From: Synergistaceae bacterium
Lineage (GTDB): Bacteria; Synergistota; Synergistia; Synergistales; Synergistaceae
NCBI GenBank assembly: GCA_028702015.1
Contig: JAQVPO010000059.1
Span: forward strand, 1 to 7,810
Reading direction: 5' to 3'
Length of the DNA stretch: 7,810 nt
Numbering within the stretch: the stretch's first letter is position 1; each line of letters begins with the position of its first letter. The position numbers and the translations under genes are program-made. Below are positions 1 to 6,147 of the stretch, one piece after another. Under the pieces are notes generated by a model. That model worked only from the letters and a program-made list of their open reading frames with translations, made no database searches and was not told where the DNA came from.

Positions 1-433
1 CATCTCTGCAACGCTTATAATGGTTGCTGAAACCGGTTTTGACAGGCTTTGCAGGAGCGCCGCCTATATCGGCCTCCCGGATGTTCTTGTCACACAGCTC
101 TTTCTTCTTCAGCGTTATATCAGGCTGCTGGTCGAAGAAACACATAATATTATCAGGGCGAGGGTGTTCAGGGGTGGTAAAATAACACTTGCTAACGCCG
201 GAAATATCTGCGGACCGCTGCTTCTCCGATGTATAGCAAGGTCGCAGAGAATACACAGCGCGCTTATGTGCAGAGGATTCTGCGGACAGCTGTTCAGTAC
301 GTGTCGGGCTTCCGAGGCACTCCCGATGCGGGATATTATATTTGCTGTAATATGGTGCATGTTCTTTTTTGCGGTGCGGATACTTGATCTCTCCAGAATA
401 ATCGGTGATCTGATCGTAGGGTGTGTAATTTGA
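1..433 (+). CDS. cbiQ: Energy-coupling factor (ECF) transporter transmembrane component, CbiQ/EcfT type (C-terminal part; 5' end outside window)
   Basis: The reading frame is open from base 2, so the gene begins before the window; the ATG at 20 is internal. The protein is the T component that links an ECF ATPase to a substrate-binding membrane protein in the inner membrane. The sequence shows the family's two cytoplasmic coupling motifs: RVFRG (bases 161-175) and RSQRIHSALMCRG (bases 239-277, compare the family pattern R-x-x-R-x-x-x-A-M-x-A-R-G). A hydrophobic helix follows near the C-terminus. The pattern GFDRL...GLP...RYI-LL-EE before the first motif also fits CbiQ. The stop codon overlaps the start of the ATPase gene in a TTGA tetranucleotide, so the two are translationally coupled. 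A cobalt or nickel substrate is inferred from the CbiQ-like motifs and from the hydrogenase-like genes downstream. The S component (CbiM/NikM or another) is not visible, so a vitamin substrate is not excluded. Confidence 0.82.
   Translation, partial: ISATLIMVAETGFDRLCRSAAYIGLPDVLVTQLFLLQRYIRLLVEETHNIIRARVFRGGKITLANAGNICGPLLLRCIARSQRIHSALMCRGFCGQLFSTCRASEALPMRDIIFAVIWCMFFFAVRILDLSRIIGDLIVGCVI
417..421 (+). promoter_or_regulatory. Ribosome binding site deciding the cbiO start (TAGGG)
   Basis: TAGGG lies eight bases before the TTG at 430. The alternative GTG at 421 has no purine-rich stretch at a suitable distance, the nearest being GGTGA about 13 bases away. The site lies inside the end of cbiQ, in keeping with coupled translation. 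Confidence 0.45.
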
Positions 434-1164
434 AGGTTTTTGAAATTGAAAATATCTGCTATTCTTACCCGGATGGAACCAGAGCGCTCAACGGGATCTC
501 TTTTTCAGTAAACGAAGGAGAGATATTGGGAATAGCCGGTGCTAATGGTTCTGGAAAGTCAACGCTTCTTATGCTTATGATGAGCTGTCTCTCCCCGCTG
601 GAGGGAAGGATACTTTATCATGGAAATGAACTTAGCAGGGAGAGCGTAAGAAATATGCGGCGTGAAACAGGGCTTCTCTTCCAGGATCCTGATGATCAGC
701 TTTTTCTGCCTACAGTCAGGGAGGATGTTGCCTTTGGTCCAAGGAACCTTGGCCTCAGCGAGGAAGAAGTTACGTCAAGAGTTAATGTCGCTTTGCATGA
801 TACGGGAATAGATACACTCGGGAATAAGGCTCCGTGGAAGCTTTCAGGCGGAGAAAAGACCCTTGCTGCACTGGCGGGTCTTTTTGCGATGAGACCCAAA
901 ACACTGCTGCTTGATGAACCGACATCCGGGCTGGACCCTAAAAGCAGACGTGATCTGATAAATATAATTGGACGGACAAAGATTACCGCCGTTATAGCAA
1001 CTCACGACCTTGATATGGTTATGGATGTATGCCATAGGGTGATTATTATGAAAGACGGCAGAATAGCAAGCGATGGAGAAGTTCCCGGAATTCTCACAGA
1101 TCGAAAGTTTATGGTATCGTGCGGACTGGAAGTGCCCCTAAGTCTTACGAATCGTTTAAGTTAG
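430..1164 (+). CDS. cbiO: ECF transporter ATP-binding protein, CbiO/EcfA type
   Basis: ABC ATPase that drives the ECF importer at the cytoplasmic face of the membrane. Counting from the TTG at 430 (244 residues), it has an aromatic A-loop region (YSYPDG), Walker A GANGSGKST at 37-45, the Q-loop FQDPDDQLF with Gln85, signature LSGGEK at 138-143, Walker B LLLDEP with Asp162/Glu163, D-loop SGLD, and the H-loop ATHDLD with His192. All catalytic elements are intact. The FQDPDDQLF string is typical of ECF ATPases. A GTG at 421 would add three residues. I prefer TTG at 430 because it gives the usual N-terminus (M-K-V-F-E-I-E-N), has AGGG eight bases upstream, and forms a 4-base overlap with cbiQ. 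It is probably co-transcribed with cbiQ and the membrane genes downstream. A single ATPase beside cbiQ fits the group I (metal-type) ECF arrangement. Confidence 0.88.
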   Translation: MKVFEIENICYSYPDGTRALNGISFSVNEGEILGIAGANGSGKSTLLMLMMSCLSPLEGRILYHGNELSRESVRNMRRETGLLFQDPDDQLFLPTVREDVAFGPRNLGLSEEEVTSRVNVALHDTGIDTLGNKAPWKLSGGEKTLAALAGLFAMRPKTLLLDEPTSGLDPKSRRDLINIIGRTKITAVIATHDLDMVMDVCHRVIIMKDGRIASDGEVPGILTDRKFMVSCGLEVPLSLTNRLS

Positions 1165-1168
1165 GAGA
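1163..1168 (+). promoter_or_regulatory. Ribosome binding site of the antiporter-like gene (AGGAGA)
   Basis: AGGAGA ends five bases before the ATG at 1174 and overlaps the TAG stop codon of cbiO (1162-1164). This ties the membrane genes to the transporter operon and leaves no room for a separate promoter or terminator between them. Confidence 0.7.
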
Positions 1169-1173
1169 AAAAT

Positions 1174-2781
1174 ATGTTTTTATTCAGTTCTTTGCCTGTA
1201 ATACCTTTGCCTGTGTTAAGTTTGCTGCTGCCGATGGCCGCAGCCTTTCTTCCCCTTATTTTTTATATATACCGGAGAATCAGATGCTGGCACAGCTATG
1301 AAAATTGCACATATGAAATCAATCTCAGGTTTTTAAAATTACTTTTTCTGCTTGTTCTCATCGTAAATTTATTCCTTACATGGTCAGTCTGGATGAGCAT
1401 GGGTACAGGCGGGACTGAACTCTTTCTTTTGAGCAGCGGAGGATGGTCAAAGACACTCTCTCCCGGCAGTCCGATGCTTATCAAAGCTGTGCTCCAGGCA
1501 GATGTTTTTGGTGCTATGTCAGCTTTTTTGATGGGCTGTATAGCTTTCATTGCAGGCCTTGCTGCAATGGCAGACAGGAATGATCCGATAAATTTATCAA
1601 AAGTAAGCTTCTTTTTAACTACGCTTGCTGGAATACAGGGGATTTTTTACTCCGCGGGAATATTCTCCTTTTTCTTTTTCATCCTAATTTCGCAGATTGG
1701 TGCATCCGGCCTTATTTATGGAATTGTGACCGCGAAAAAAGATTTGAAAGAGCTTACGTGGTATTACATATCAAGAGCAATGGCACTTCTTATGTTCCTT
1801 GCTGGAGGCGTCATACTTTATTATAATTATAAGACAGTTAATATTGCAGTTTTGTCAACGATGATCAAACTTGGCACAAACGAGAAGTTCGCATACGCCC
1901 TTCTGGTTGTCCCGCTTCTCTTTATGTTTATAAAGTCTTCCTCATATATAGCTGATTCATCCAAGCGGGTCTTCTTTGCGATAAGGGCACAGGCTTCTCT
2001 TTTTGTTGTTTTCAGGATAATTTTTTCACTCTACGGCCCTCTCCAGGGACTGGAAAAAATTCCCAATTTATTTATTTTACTTGGGCTGATACTGCTTGTA
2101 TCCTCGTTGGTACTTACAGCAAAGGAAGAAGACCCTGTTAAATTTGCAGGGGCAGTTGAGTTGTTTATGAAAGGATTTCTTATAGTTTCAATGGGAATAA
2201 GCATCAGCGGTACATATTCTGCTCAGGCTGCTGCAGAATACGGCCTTGGTGCAATTGAGAGCATGGTTGCGCTTTGGATACTTTTCCTTCCTGTTTCAGC
2301 AGCACTTTCATTTATCTGCTGTACTCTTAAGCAGGAGACAAATAATGGTGAGCTATGGACGCATCATGGGCTTTTTAATGAAATGCCGATTTCAGGGATC
2401 GCGTTTCTATTGGCAGTCAGCGTTATTGCAGGGTTGCCTCCCTTTGTAGGTTTTCCCGCAAAGCAGTTTCTATACAGGTCTTCTAACTACATTACGCCGC
2501 TCTTAACGATATTTCTTATGGCAGCAGCGCTGGCAGTTCTTTTGATATCAGTCCGGTATATATCAAAAATTATGTTTGGAAAGCCGTCAGAAGGATCAGA
2601 AAACATCAGGAACAAAGATGTGTCCGTAATAGTTCCGCTGCTTATTCTTTTCGGTTTTCTTGTTTATTCCACAGTAATGCCCTCGCTTTTTTTTGATTCT
2701 ATGGTTTCACCCTCCGTCTATTCTTTGCTTAATAAAGGGCAGATGGTCAATGCTATAAATCAGGGAGGGACTTCTGAATGA
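1174..2781 (+). CDS. Divergent antiporter-like membrane subunit (HyfB/EchA/NuoL family, lacking its C-terminal end)
   Basis: A 535-residue, strongly hydrophobic protein with about 14 membrane segments. It resembles the proton-conducting antiporter family (NuoL/M/N, MrpA/D, and HyfB/HycC/EchA of energy-converting hydrogenases). The best landmark is GLPPFVGFPAK at 420-430, the family's G-L-P-P-x-x-G-F-x-x-K/E signature in the TM12 region. FIKSSSYIADSSKR (252-265) resembles the TM7 segment with its pumping lysine (Lys254). The segment expected to hold the TM5 glutamate (W/F-E in relatives) reads FSFFFFILISQIG (164-176) and has no acid, and the usual His-Ala segment after TM7 reads RAQASLF (271-277). 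It may therefore be a degenerate or repurposed channel subunit. It starts nine bases after cbiO and ends in an ATGA overlap with the next gene, which looks like its missing C-terminal part. Assignment to the superfamily is fairly sure; the exact subfamily and ion (H+ or Na+) are not. Confidence 0.72.
   Translation: MFLFSSLPVIPLPVLSLLLPMAAAFLPLIFYIYRRIRCWHSYENCTYEINLRFLKLLFLLVLIVNLFLTWSVWMSMGTGGTELFLLSSGGWSKTLSPGSPMLIKAVLQADVFGAMSAFLMGCIAFIAGLAAMADRNDPINLSKVSFFLTTLAGIQGIFYSAGIFSFFFFILISQIGASGLIYGIVTAKKDLKELTWYYISRAMALLMFLAGGVILYYNYKTVNIAVLSTMIKLGTNEKFAYALLVVPLLFMFIKSSSYIADSSKRVFFAIRAQASLFVVFRIIFSLYGPLQGLEKIPNLFILLGLILLVSSLVLTAKEEDPVKFAGAVELFMKGFLIVSMGISISGTYSAQAAAEYGLGAIESMVALWILFLPVSAALSFICCTLKQETNNGELWTHHGLFNEMPISGIAFLLAVSVIAGLPPFVGFPAKQFLYRSSNYITPLLTIFLMAAALAVLLISVRYISKIMFGKPSEGSENIRNKDVSVIVPLLILFGFLVYSTVMPSLFFDSMVSPSVYSLLNKGQMVNAINQGGTSE
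2763..2769 (+). promoter_or_regulatory. Ribosome binding site of the 105-residue membrane gene (GGGAGGG)
   Basis: GGGAGGG sits inside the end of the antiporter-like gene, eight bases before the ATG at 2778 (eleven before the second ATG at 2781). It supports real re-initiation at the small gene rather than a sequencing frameshift. Confidence 0.6.
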
Positions 2782-3095
2782 TGTCAACACTGGAAACAGG
2801 ATACTTTATATGGAATCTTTCTGCCTGGCTGAAAATTTCACTTTTCTCCGCAGGTGTCTTTTGCCTTCTGACGTTCATAATCAAGAAAAAGACAGGCGGA
2901 AGTCTTGTAAGCAGCAGGACTGCGCGAAAATGCATTACAAACCACGAGGATAACTTTTTTCAGCAGAATGCAAGCTTGTTCAGGAACAGAATAATGCAGC
3001 CCTGGTTTGACTTGCCATTTCTGCATATATTGTCAATAACAGTGCTTTTTCTGCTTTTTATAGTGGCACTTTTTTCAAAAAATGGGGTCGAATAA
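2778..3095 (+). CDS. Small membrane protein, probably the detached C-terminal domain of the HyfB/HycC-like antiporter subunit
   Basis: A 105-residue protein with two membrane segments (about residues 16-35 and 82-100) around a polar, presumably cytoplasmic loop. I do not recognise it as a stand-alone family. The loop contains Cys52 followed by FFQQNASLF (60-68) and IMQPWFD. This resembles the C-terminal stretch of HyfB/HycC-type proteins, where a Cys-Gly is followed by a pattern like M-Q-Y-T-A-x-x-F and then a last helix. Together with the 535-residue neighbour it gives 640 residues, close to the usual length of intact EchA/HyfB-type subunits. It overlaps the neighbour by ATGA in the -1 frame, with a TGA stop (2775-2777) directly before its own ATG. 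That makes a ribosomal-frameshift fusion unlikely and reinitiation likely. The homology is by eye and moderate; a lineage-specific accessory protein is the alternative. Confidence 0.55.
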   Translation: MMSTLETGYFIWNLSAWLKISLFSAGVFCLLTFIIKKKTGGSLVSSRTARKCITNHEDNFFQQNASLFRNRIMQPWFDLPFLHILSITVLFLLFIVALFSKNGVE

Positions 3096-3098
3096 TAA

Positions 3099-4121
3099 AT
3101 GAGCAAATTAATATTTGACATTCTGGGCTATTTTTCATCATTGGTGCTGATGCTTCTTACCTTGATGCTGGCCCTTCTTGCGGAGAGCGTTCATACATAT
3201 CTTTCAGGCAAAAGCCTGAGCAGAAGGGGAATGATGGTGTCGTTGCTTCCTCTTCGTGATATATTCAGGTCTATGGCGATTCCCATAAGTATCCCGGAGG
3301 CTTCTGTCGTAAGATTGTCTATTTATCTGCCATGTTTTTCCCTTGCCGCTCTTATACCCATAGCTGCAAGCATACCTTTTTTTTCGTTTCTACCGATAAT
3401 GGACAACGGCGGAGATCTGCTTCAGATACTTCAGTTTGCAGTGCTTTCTGAGGTTCTTGCAATATTGGCTGTATTTTCACAGGGCACTCTTTCTGCACAG
3501 ATCACAGCGGAGAGAATGATAAGGGAATTCGTGAAACTTATTGTCCCTATGGCAGCTGCGTTTGTATCTATTGCTTTCTACTATTCAGCTGCCGGCGTCA
3601 ATGGTGATCCTTTCAGTCTGAACGTTTTCACAATGGCTCTGCACATTTCTCCCTCAGCTCCGTTTTCACTGGCTGGGACGATTATTTTCATTTTTGTAAT
3701 ATTCAGTCAGGTACCTCACAGTAACGCTGGATTCGGCTGTTCACTGCTTGAAAACTGTGAGCTTCCGGACTTTAACGGAGTCCCAAGGTCAGTGCTCCAG
3801 CTTTGGTCTATATTCAGGGCCTTTCTTGTGGTTGCCCTGGTTTCACATATTTTTTTCCCATGGGGGTATTTTAAAGGACTAAACTCCGGCTTCAGTATTT
3901 CATGGTGGGCCCAGTCAGTTAATTTTGCGGCCTTCTGGACAACGGTTTTAGCAATGCGTGTTTTTGGTGTTACTCTTTGCTGGAAAGTTATGGATATGCT
4001 GGAAAAAATGATCAGGATAAAGAACTCAAGAGCGTGGCTTTATCTCATGCTTACGATAATCGCAACACTTCTTGTAGTTTATGACGGCATTAAAATATCG
4101 ATGGAAGTTGCCGCTTTTTAA
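3099..4121 (+). CDS. Divergent NuoH/HyfC/EchB-like membrane subunit
   Basis: A 340-residue membrane protein with about eight predicted helices, the number and approximate length usual for the NuoH family, which anchors the catalytic arm of complex I and group 4 hydrogenases. Landmarks by eye are: SRRGMMVSLLPLRDIFR (41-57) at the place of the R-x-G-P-x-x-x-G-x-L-Q-P-x-x-D-x-x-K loop; SAQITAERMIREFVK (132-146) at the place of the G-A-x-R-x-x-x-Q-x-x-x-Y-E helix, with Glu143 possibly kept; and DFNGVPRSVLQLWSIFR (224-240) matching the E-Y-S-G-x-x-x-A segment. The acidic P-F-D-x-x-E-A-E motif before it is replaced by PHSNAGFGCS (206-215). The gene starts three bases after its neighbour, with only a weak upstream purine run, so translation is probably coupled. 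Family membership is fairly likely. The changed motif argues against an ordinary hydrogenase or quinone-reducing role. Confidence 0.65.
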   Translation: MSKLIFDILGYFSSLVLMLLTLMLALLAESVHTYLSGKSLSRRGMMVSLLPLRDIFRSMAIPISIPEASVVRLSIYLPCFSLAALIPIAASIPFFSFLPIMDNGGDLLQILQFAVLSEVLAILAVFSQGTLSAQITAERMIREFVKLIVPMAAAFVSIAFYYSAAGVNGDPFSLNVFTMALHISPSAPFSLAGTIIFIFVIFSQVPHSNAGFGCSLLENCELPDFNGVPRSVLQLWSIFRAFLVVALVSHIFFPWGYFKGLNSGFSISWWAQSVNFAAFWTTVLAMRVFGVTLCWKVMDMLEKMIRIKNSRAWLYLMLTIIATLLVVYDGIKISMEVAAF

Positions 4122-4128
4122 AAAGCTG

Positions 4129-4149
4129 GTTTTGCCTAACGGTTTTTTC
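4129..4149 (+). terminator. Possible weak operon terminator region after the NuoH-like gene
   Basis: Directly after the stop codon an A-rich arm can pair with GGTTTTTT (4141-4148), giving a short stem with wobble pairs followed by little else. It is not a convincing intrinsic terminator. Some transcription may run on into glnS. Confidence 0.2.
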
Positions 4150-4171
4150 AGATATTATGCGCAAGTAAAAA

Positions 4172-4199
4172 TTGAGTGTTAAACTGAGCTATGGATAAA
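4172..4199 (+). promoter_or_regulatory. Candidate glnS promoter
   Basis: TTGAGT (4172-4177) and GATAAA (4194-4199) are separated by 16 bases, matching about four of six consensus positions each. They lie 45 bases before the glnS start in the only gap between the membrane operon and glnS. The match is ordinary and could be chance in AT-rich DNA. Confidence 0.35.
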
Positions 4200-4230
4200 C
4201 TGCTGGTATGCTGATACAGAAAGTAATATT

Positions 4231-4235
4231 GGAGG
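4231..4235 (+). promoter_or_regulatory. Ribosome binding site of glnS (GGAGG)
   Basis: A GGAGG sequence eight bases before the ATG at 4244 fixes the glnS start. It is one of the two best ribosome binding sites in the window. Confidence 0.8.
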
Positions 4236-4243
4236 TATAAATT

Positions 4244-5920
4244 ATGGCTTTTGATGAAGGATCAAGGAGTCTGAACTTTCTTGAAGAGATAATTACCAAA
4301 GACCTGCAGAACGGGACAGCGAAAAGCATAGTAACACGTTTCCCGCCTGAGCCGAACGGCTACCTGCACATAGGTCATGCGAAATCGATATGCCTGAATT
4401 TCGGACTTGCGAAGCAGTTCGGCGGAAAGTGCAATCTTCGTTTTGATGACACCAACCCTGCCAAGGAAGAGACAGAATATGTAGAGTCCATAATGAATGA
4501 TGTAAGATGGCTCGGATTCGAATGGGCCAGGCTTTGTTATGCTTCAGACTACTTTGACCAGTTTTATAAGTGGGCCATCGACCTCATTGAGTCCGGCAAA
4601 GCCTATGTTGATGACCAGAGCGCAGAGGATATCAGACGCAGCAGAGGTACGCTGACAAAACCCGGAGAAAATTCCCCATACAGGGACAGGAGCGCAGAGG
4701 AGAACCTGGATCTCTTCAGAAGGATGACAGAGGGTGAATTCGAAGAGGGATCAAAGGTTCTTCGTGCCAAGATAGATATGTCCAGCAGCAACTTAAATAT
4801 GAGAGACCCTGTCATATACAGAATTTTAAAGAGAAGCCACCACAGAACCGGGGACAAGTGGTGCGTCTATCCGATGTATGACTTTGCTCATGGCTATGAA
4901 GATGCAATTGAAGGTGTTACACACTCTGTATGTACTTTGGAATTCCAGGATCACCGTCCGCTTTATGAGTGGTTCATAGATAATGTTGATGTTCCTCATG
5001 TGCCGCATCAGTACGAGTTCGCACGTCTGAACCTGACATACACAATGATGAGCAAGAGAAAGCTGCTTGAACTTGTCGCGTCCGGGATAGTTTCCGGATG
5101 GGATGATCCCCGTATGCCTACCATATGCGGTTTCAGGCGAAGAGGCTACACTCCGGCATCTATCAGGCGCTTCTGCAAAGAGATAGGTGTTGCGAAGGCA
5201 GACAGCATGGTTGAGGTCGAACTTCTCCATCACTGTCTCAGAGAAGAGCTTAACAAAACGGCACAGCGCGGCATGGCTGTACTCAGACCTCTTAAGGTCG
5301 TCCTGGAAAATTGGCCAGATGGGTTTGTTGATGAGCTTGATGCTGAGAATAATCCTGAAGACGAAAAAGCAGGGGCCAGAAAGGTACGTATAGGGAAAGA
5401 GATATATATCGAAAAAGACGACTTCATGGAGGAACCCGTGAAGGGATTCTTCCGTCTTGCCCCTGACAGGGAAGTGCGGCTTAAATACGCCTATATAATT
5501 AAGTGCAGAGAAGTGATAAAGAACGAAAACGGAGATGTCATCGAGCTTCGCTGTTCCGTTGACATGGAAAGCCGCGGAGGCGATGCTCCTGACGGAAGAA
5601 AGATCAAGGGGACGCTGCACTGGGCCTGGGCCGGAGAGGCTGTTAAGGCAAAGGTCAATCTTTACGGTCATCTCTTTACGCTTAAGAACATGAGTGATAT
5701 GGAAGAGGGAAAAGACTACAAGGATTACCTTGATCCCAGCTCACTTACAGTGCTTGAAAACGCTTTGGTCGAGCCCATTCTGGCAAAGGCGGAACCATTG
5801 GAGAAGTTCCAGTTTATGCGCCATGGATATTTCTGCGCTGACTTCGGCAGCACTCCTGAAATGCCGGTTTTCAACCTGACTGTTTCACTTAAGGATTCCT
5901 GGGGCCGTCAGAACAGGTAA
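4244..5920 (+). CDS. glnS: Glutamine--tRNA ligase (GlnRS)
   Basis: Class I aminoacyl-tRNA synthetase that attaches glutamine to tRNA-Gln using ATP, in the cytoplasm. At 558 residues it is close to the 554 of the E. coli enzyme and can be followed against it almost from end to end. The Rossmann fold begins with [15 protein letters not shown] (34-48), holding the HIGH motif at 42-45. NLRFDDTNP (64-72) and YPMYDFAH (209-216) hold the Asp and Tyr known to contact glutamine. SVCTLEFQD (228-236) follows, then MMSKRK (268-273), the KMSKS-type loop. GWDDPRMPT (285-293) leads to the helical domain, and the two beta-barrel anticodon-binding domains fill about 340-558, ending with HGYFC and [11 protein letters not shown]. 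No domain is missing and there is no YqeY-like extra domain. It stands alone or ends the upstream transcript, and converges on gltX across a shared terminator. Confidence 0.97.
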   Translation: MAFDEGSRSLNFLEEIITKDLQNGTAKSIVTRFPPEPNGYLHIGHAKSICLNFGLAKQFGGKCNLRFDDTNPAKEETEYVESIMNDVRWLGFEWARLCYASDYFDQFYKWAIDLIESGKAYVDDQSAEDIRRSRGTLTKPGENSPYRDRSAEENLDLFRRMTEGEFEEGSKVLRAKIDMSSSNLNMRDPVIYRILKRSHHRTGDKWCVYPMYDFAHGYEDAIEGVTHSVCTLEFQDHRPLYEWFIDNVDVPHVPHQYEFARLNLTYTMMSKRKLLELVASGIVSGWDDPRMPTICGFRRRGYTPASIRRFCKEIGVAKADSMVEVELLHHCLREELNKTAQRGMAVLRPLKVVLENWPDGFVDELDAENNPEDEKAGARKVRIGKEIYIEKDDFMEEPVKGFFRLAPDREVRLKYAYIIKCREVIKNENGDVIELRCSVDMESRGGDAPDGRKIKGTLHWAWAGEAVKAKVNLYGHLFTLKNMSDMEEGKDYKDYLDPSSLTVLENALVEPILAKAEPLEKFQFMRHGYFCADFGSTPEMPVFNLTVSLKDSWGRQNR

Positions 5921-6090
5921 ACTGGCTGAAGCGCATAGTCAGCATCTTTTTATCAGAAAGACGGCAGCATAGGCATTTAGATAATTGAAACGCGGTATAT
6001 GCATGGTTTAATTAATGGAAATGTTTCGTGCCGCCGTACATAAAATCCACCTTGACTATCCGATATGCAGAAATATGGATCATAAAACGG

Positions 6091-6136
6091 ACAGCCCCGT
6101 GCCCTCGCAAAACCTGAAGGCGCGGGGCTGTTTTTA
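6091..6136 (+). terminator. Intrinsic terminator between glnS and gltX, probably bidirectional
   Basis: Arms 6091-6103 and 6119-6131 form a 13-pair stem (one G-U pair, otherwise perfect; core ACAGCCCCG / CGGGGCTGT) with a 15-base loop. TTTTT at 6131-6135 follows on the + strand, about 170 bases after the glnS stop. On the - strand the same stem lies 11 bases past the gltX stop and is followed by CCGTTTTA, a weaker but usable T-run. The direction towards glnS is the better match. Confidence 0.88.
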
Positions 6137-6147
6137 TCTGGCCAGGG

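Noticed and set aside
20..433. A complete 137-residue gene starting at ATG 20
   Set aside because: The frame is open to the window edge and the residues before ATG 20 fit the CbiQ family, so it is the end of a longer gene.
4112..4125. Palindrome GCTTTTTAAAAAGC at the end of the NuoH-like gene as a terminator
   Set aside because: The two arms abut with no loop, so it cannot form a stable RNA hairpin; most of it is coding and AT-rich by chance.
4826..5671. Long open frame on the - strand (281 codons)
   Set aside because: It lies wholly inside glnS, antisense to strongly conserved synthetase motifs; it has no family pattern and no ribosome binding site that I could see.
6052..6080. TTGACT as a -35 box for a promoter before the shared terminator
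   Set aside because: The best -10 at the right distance (TATGGA) is poor, and any transcript would meet the terminator almost at once.
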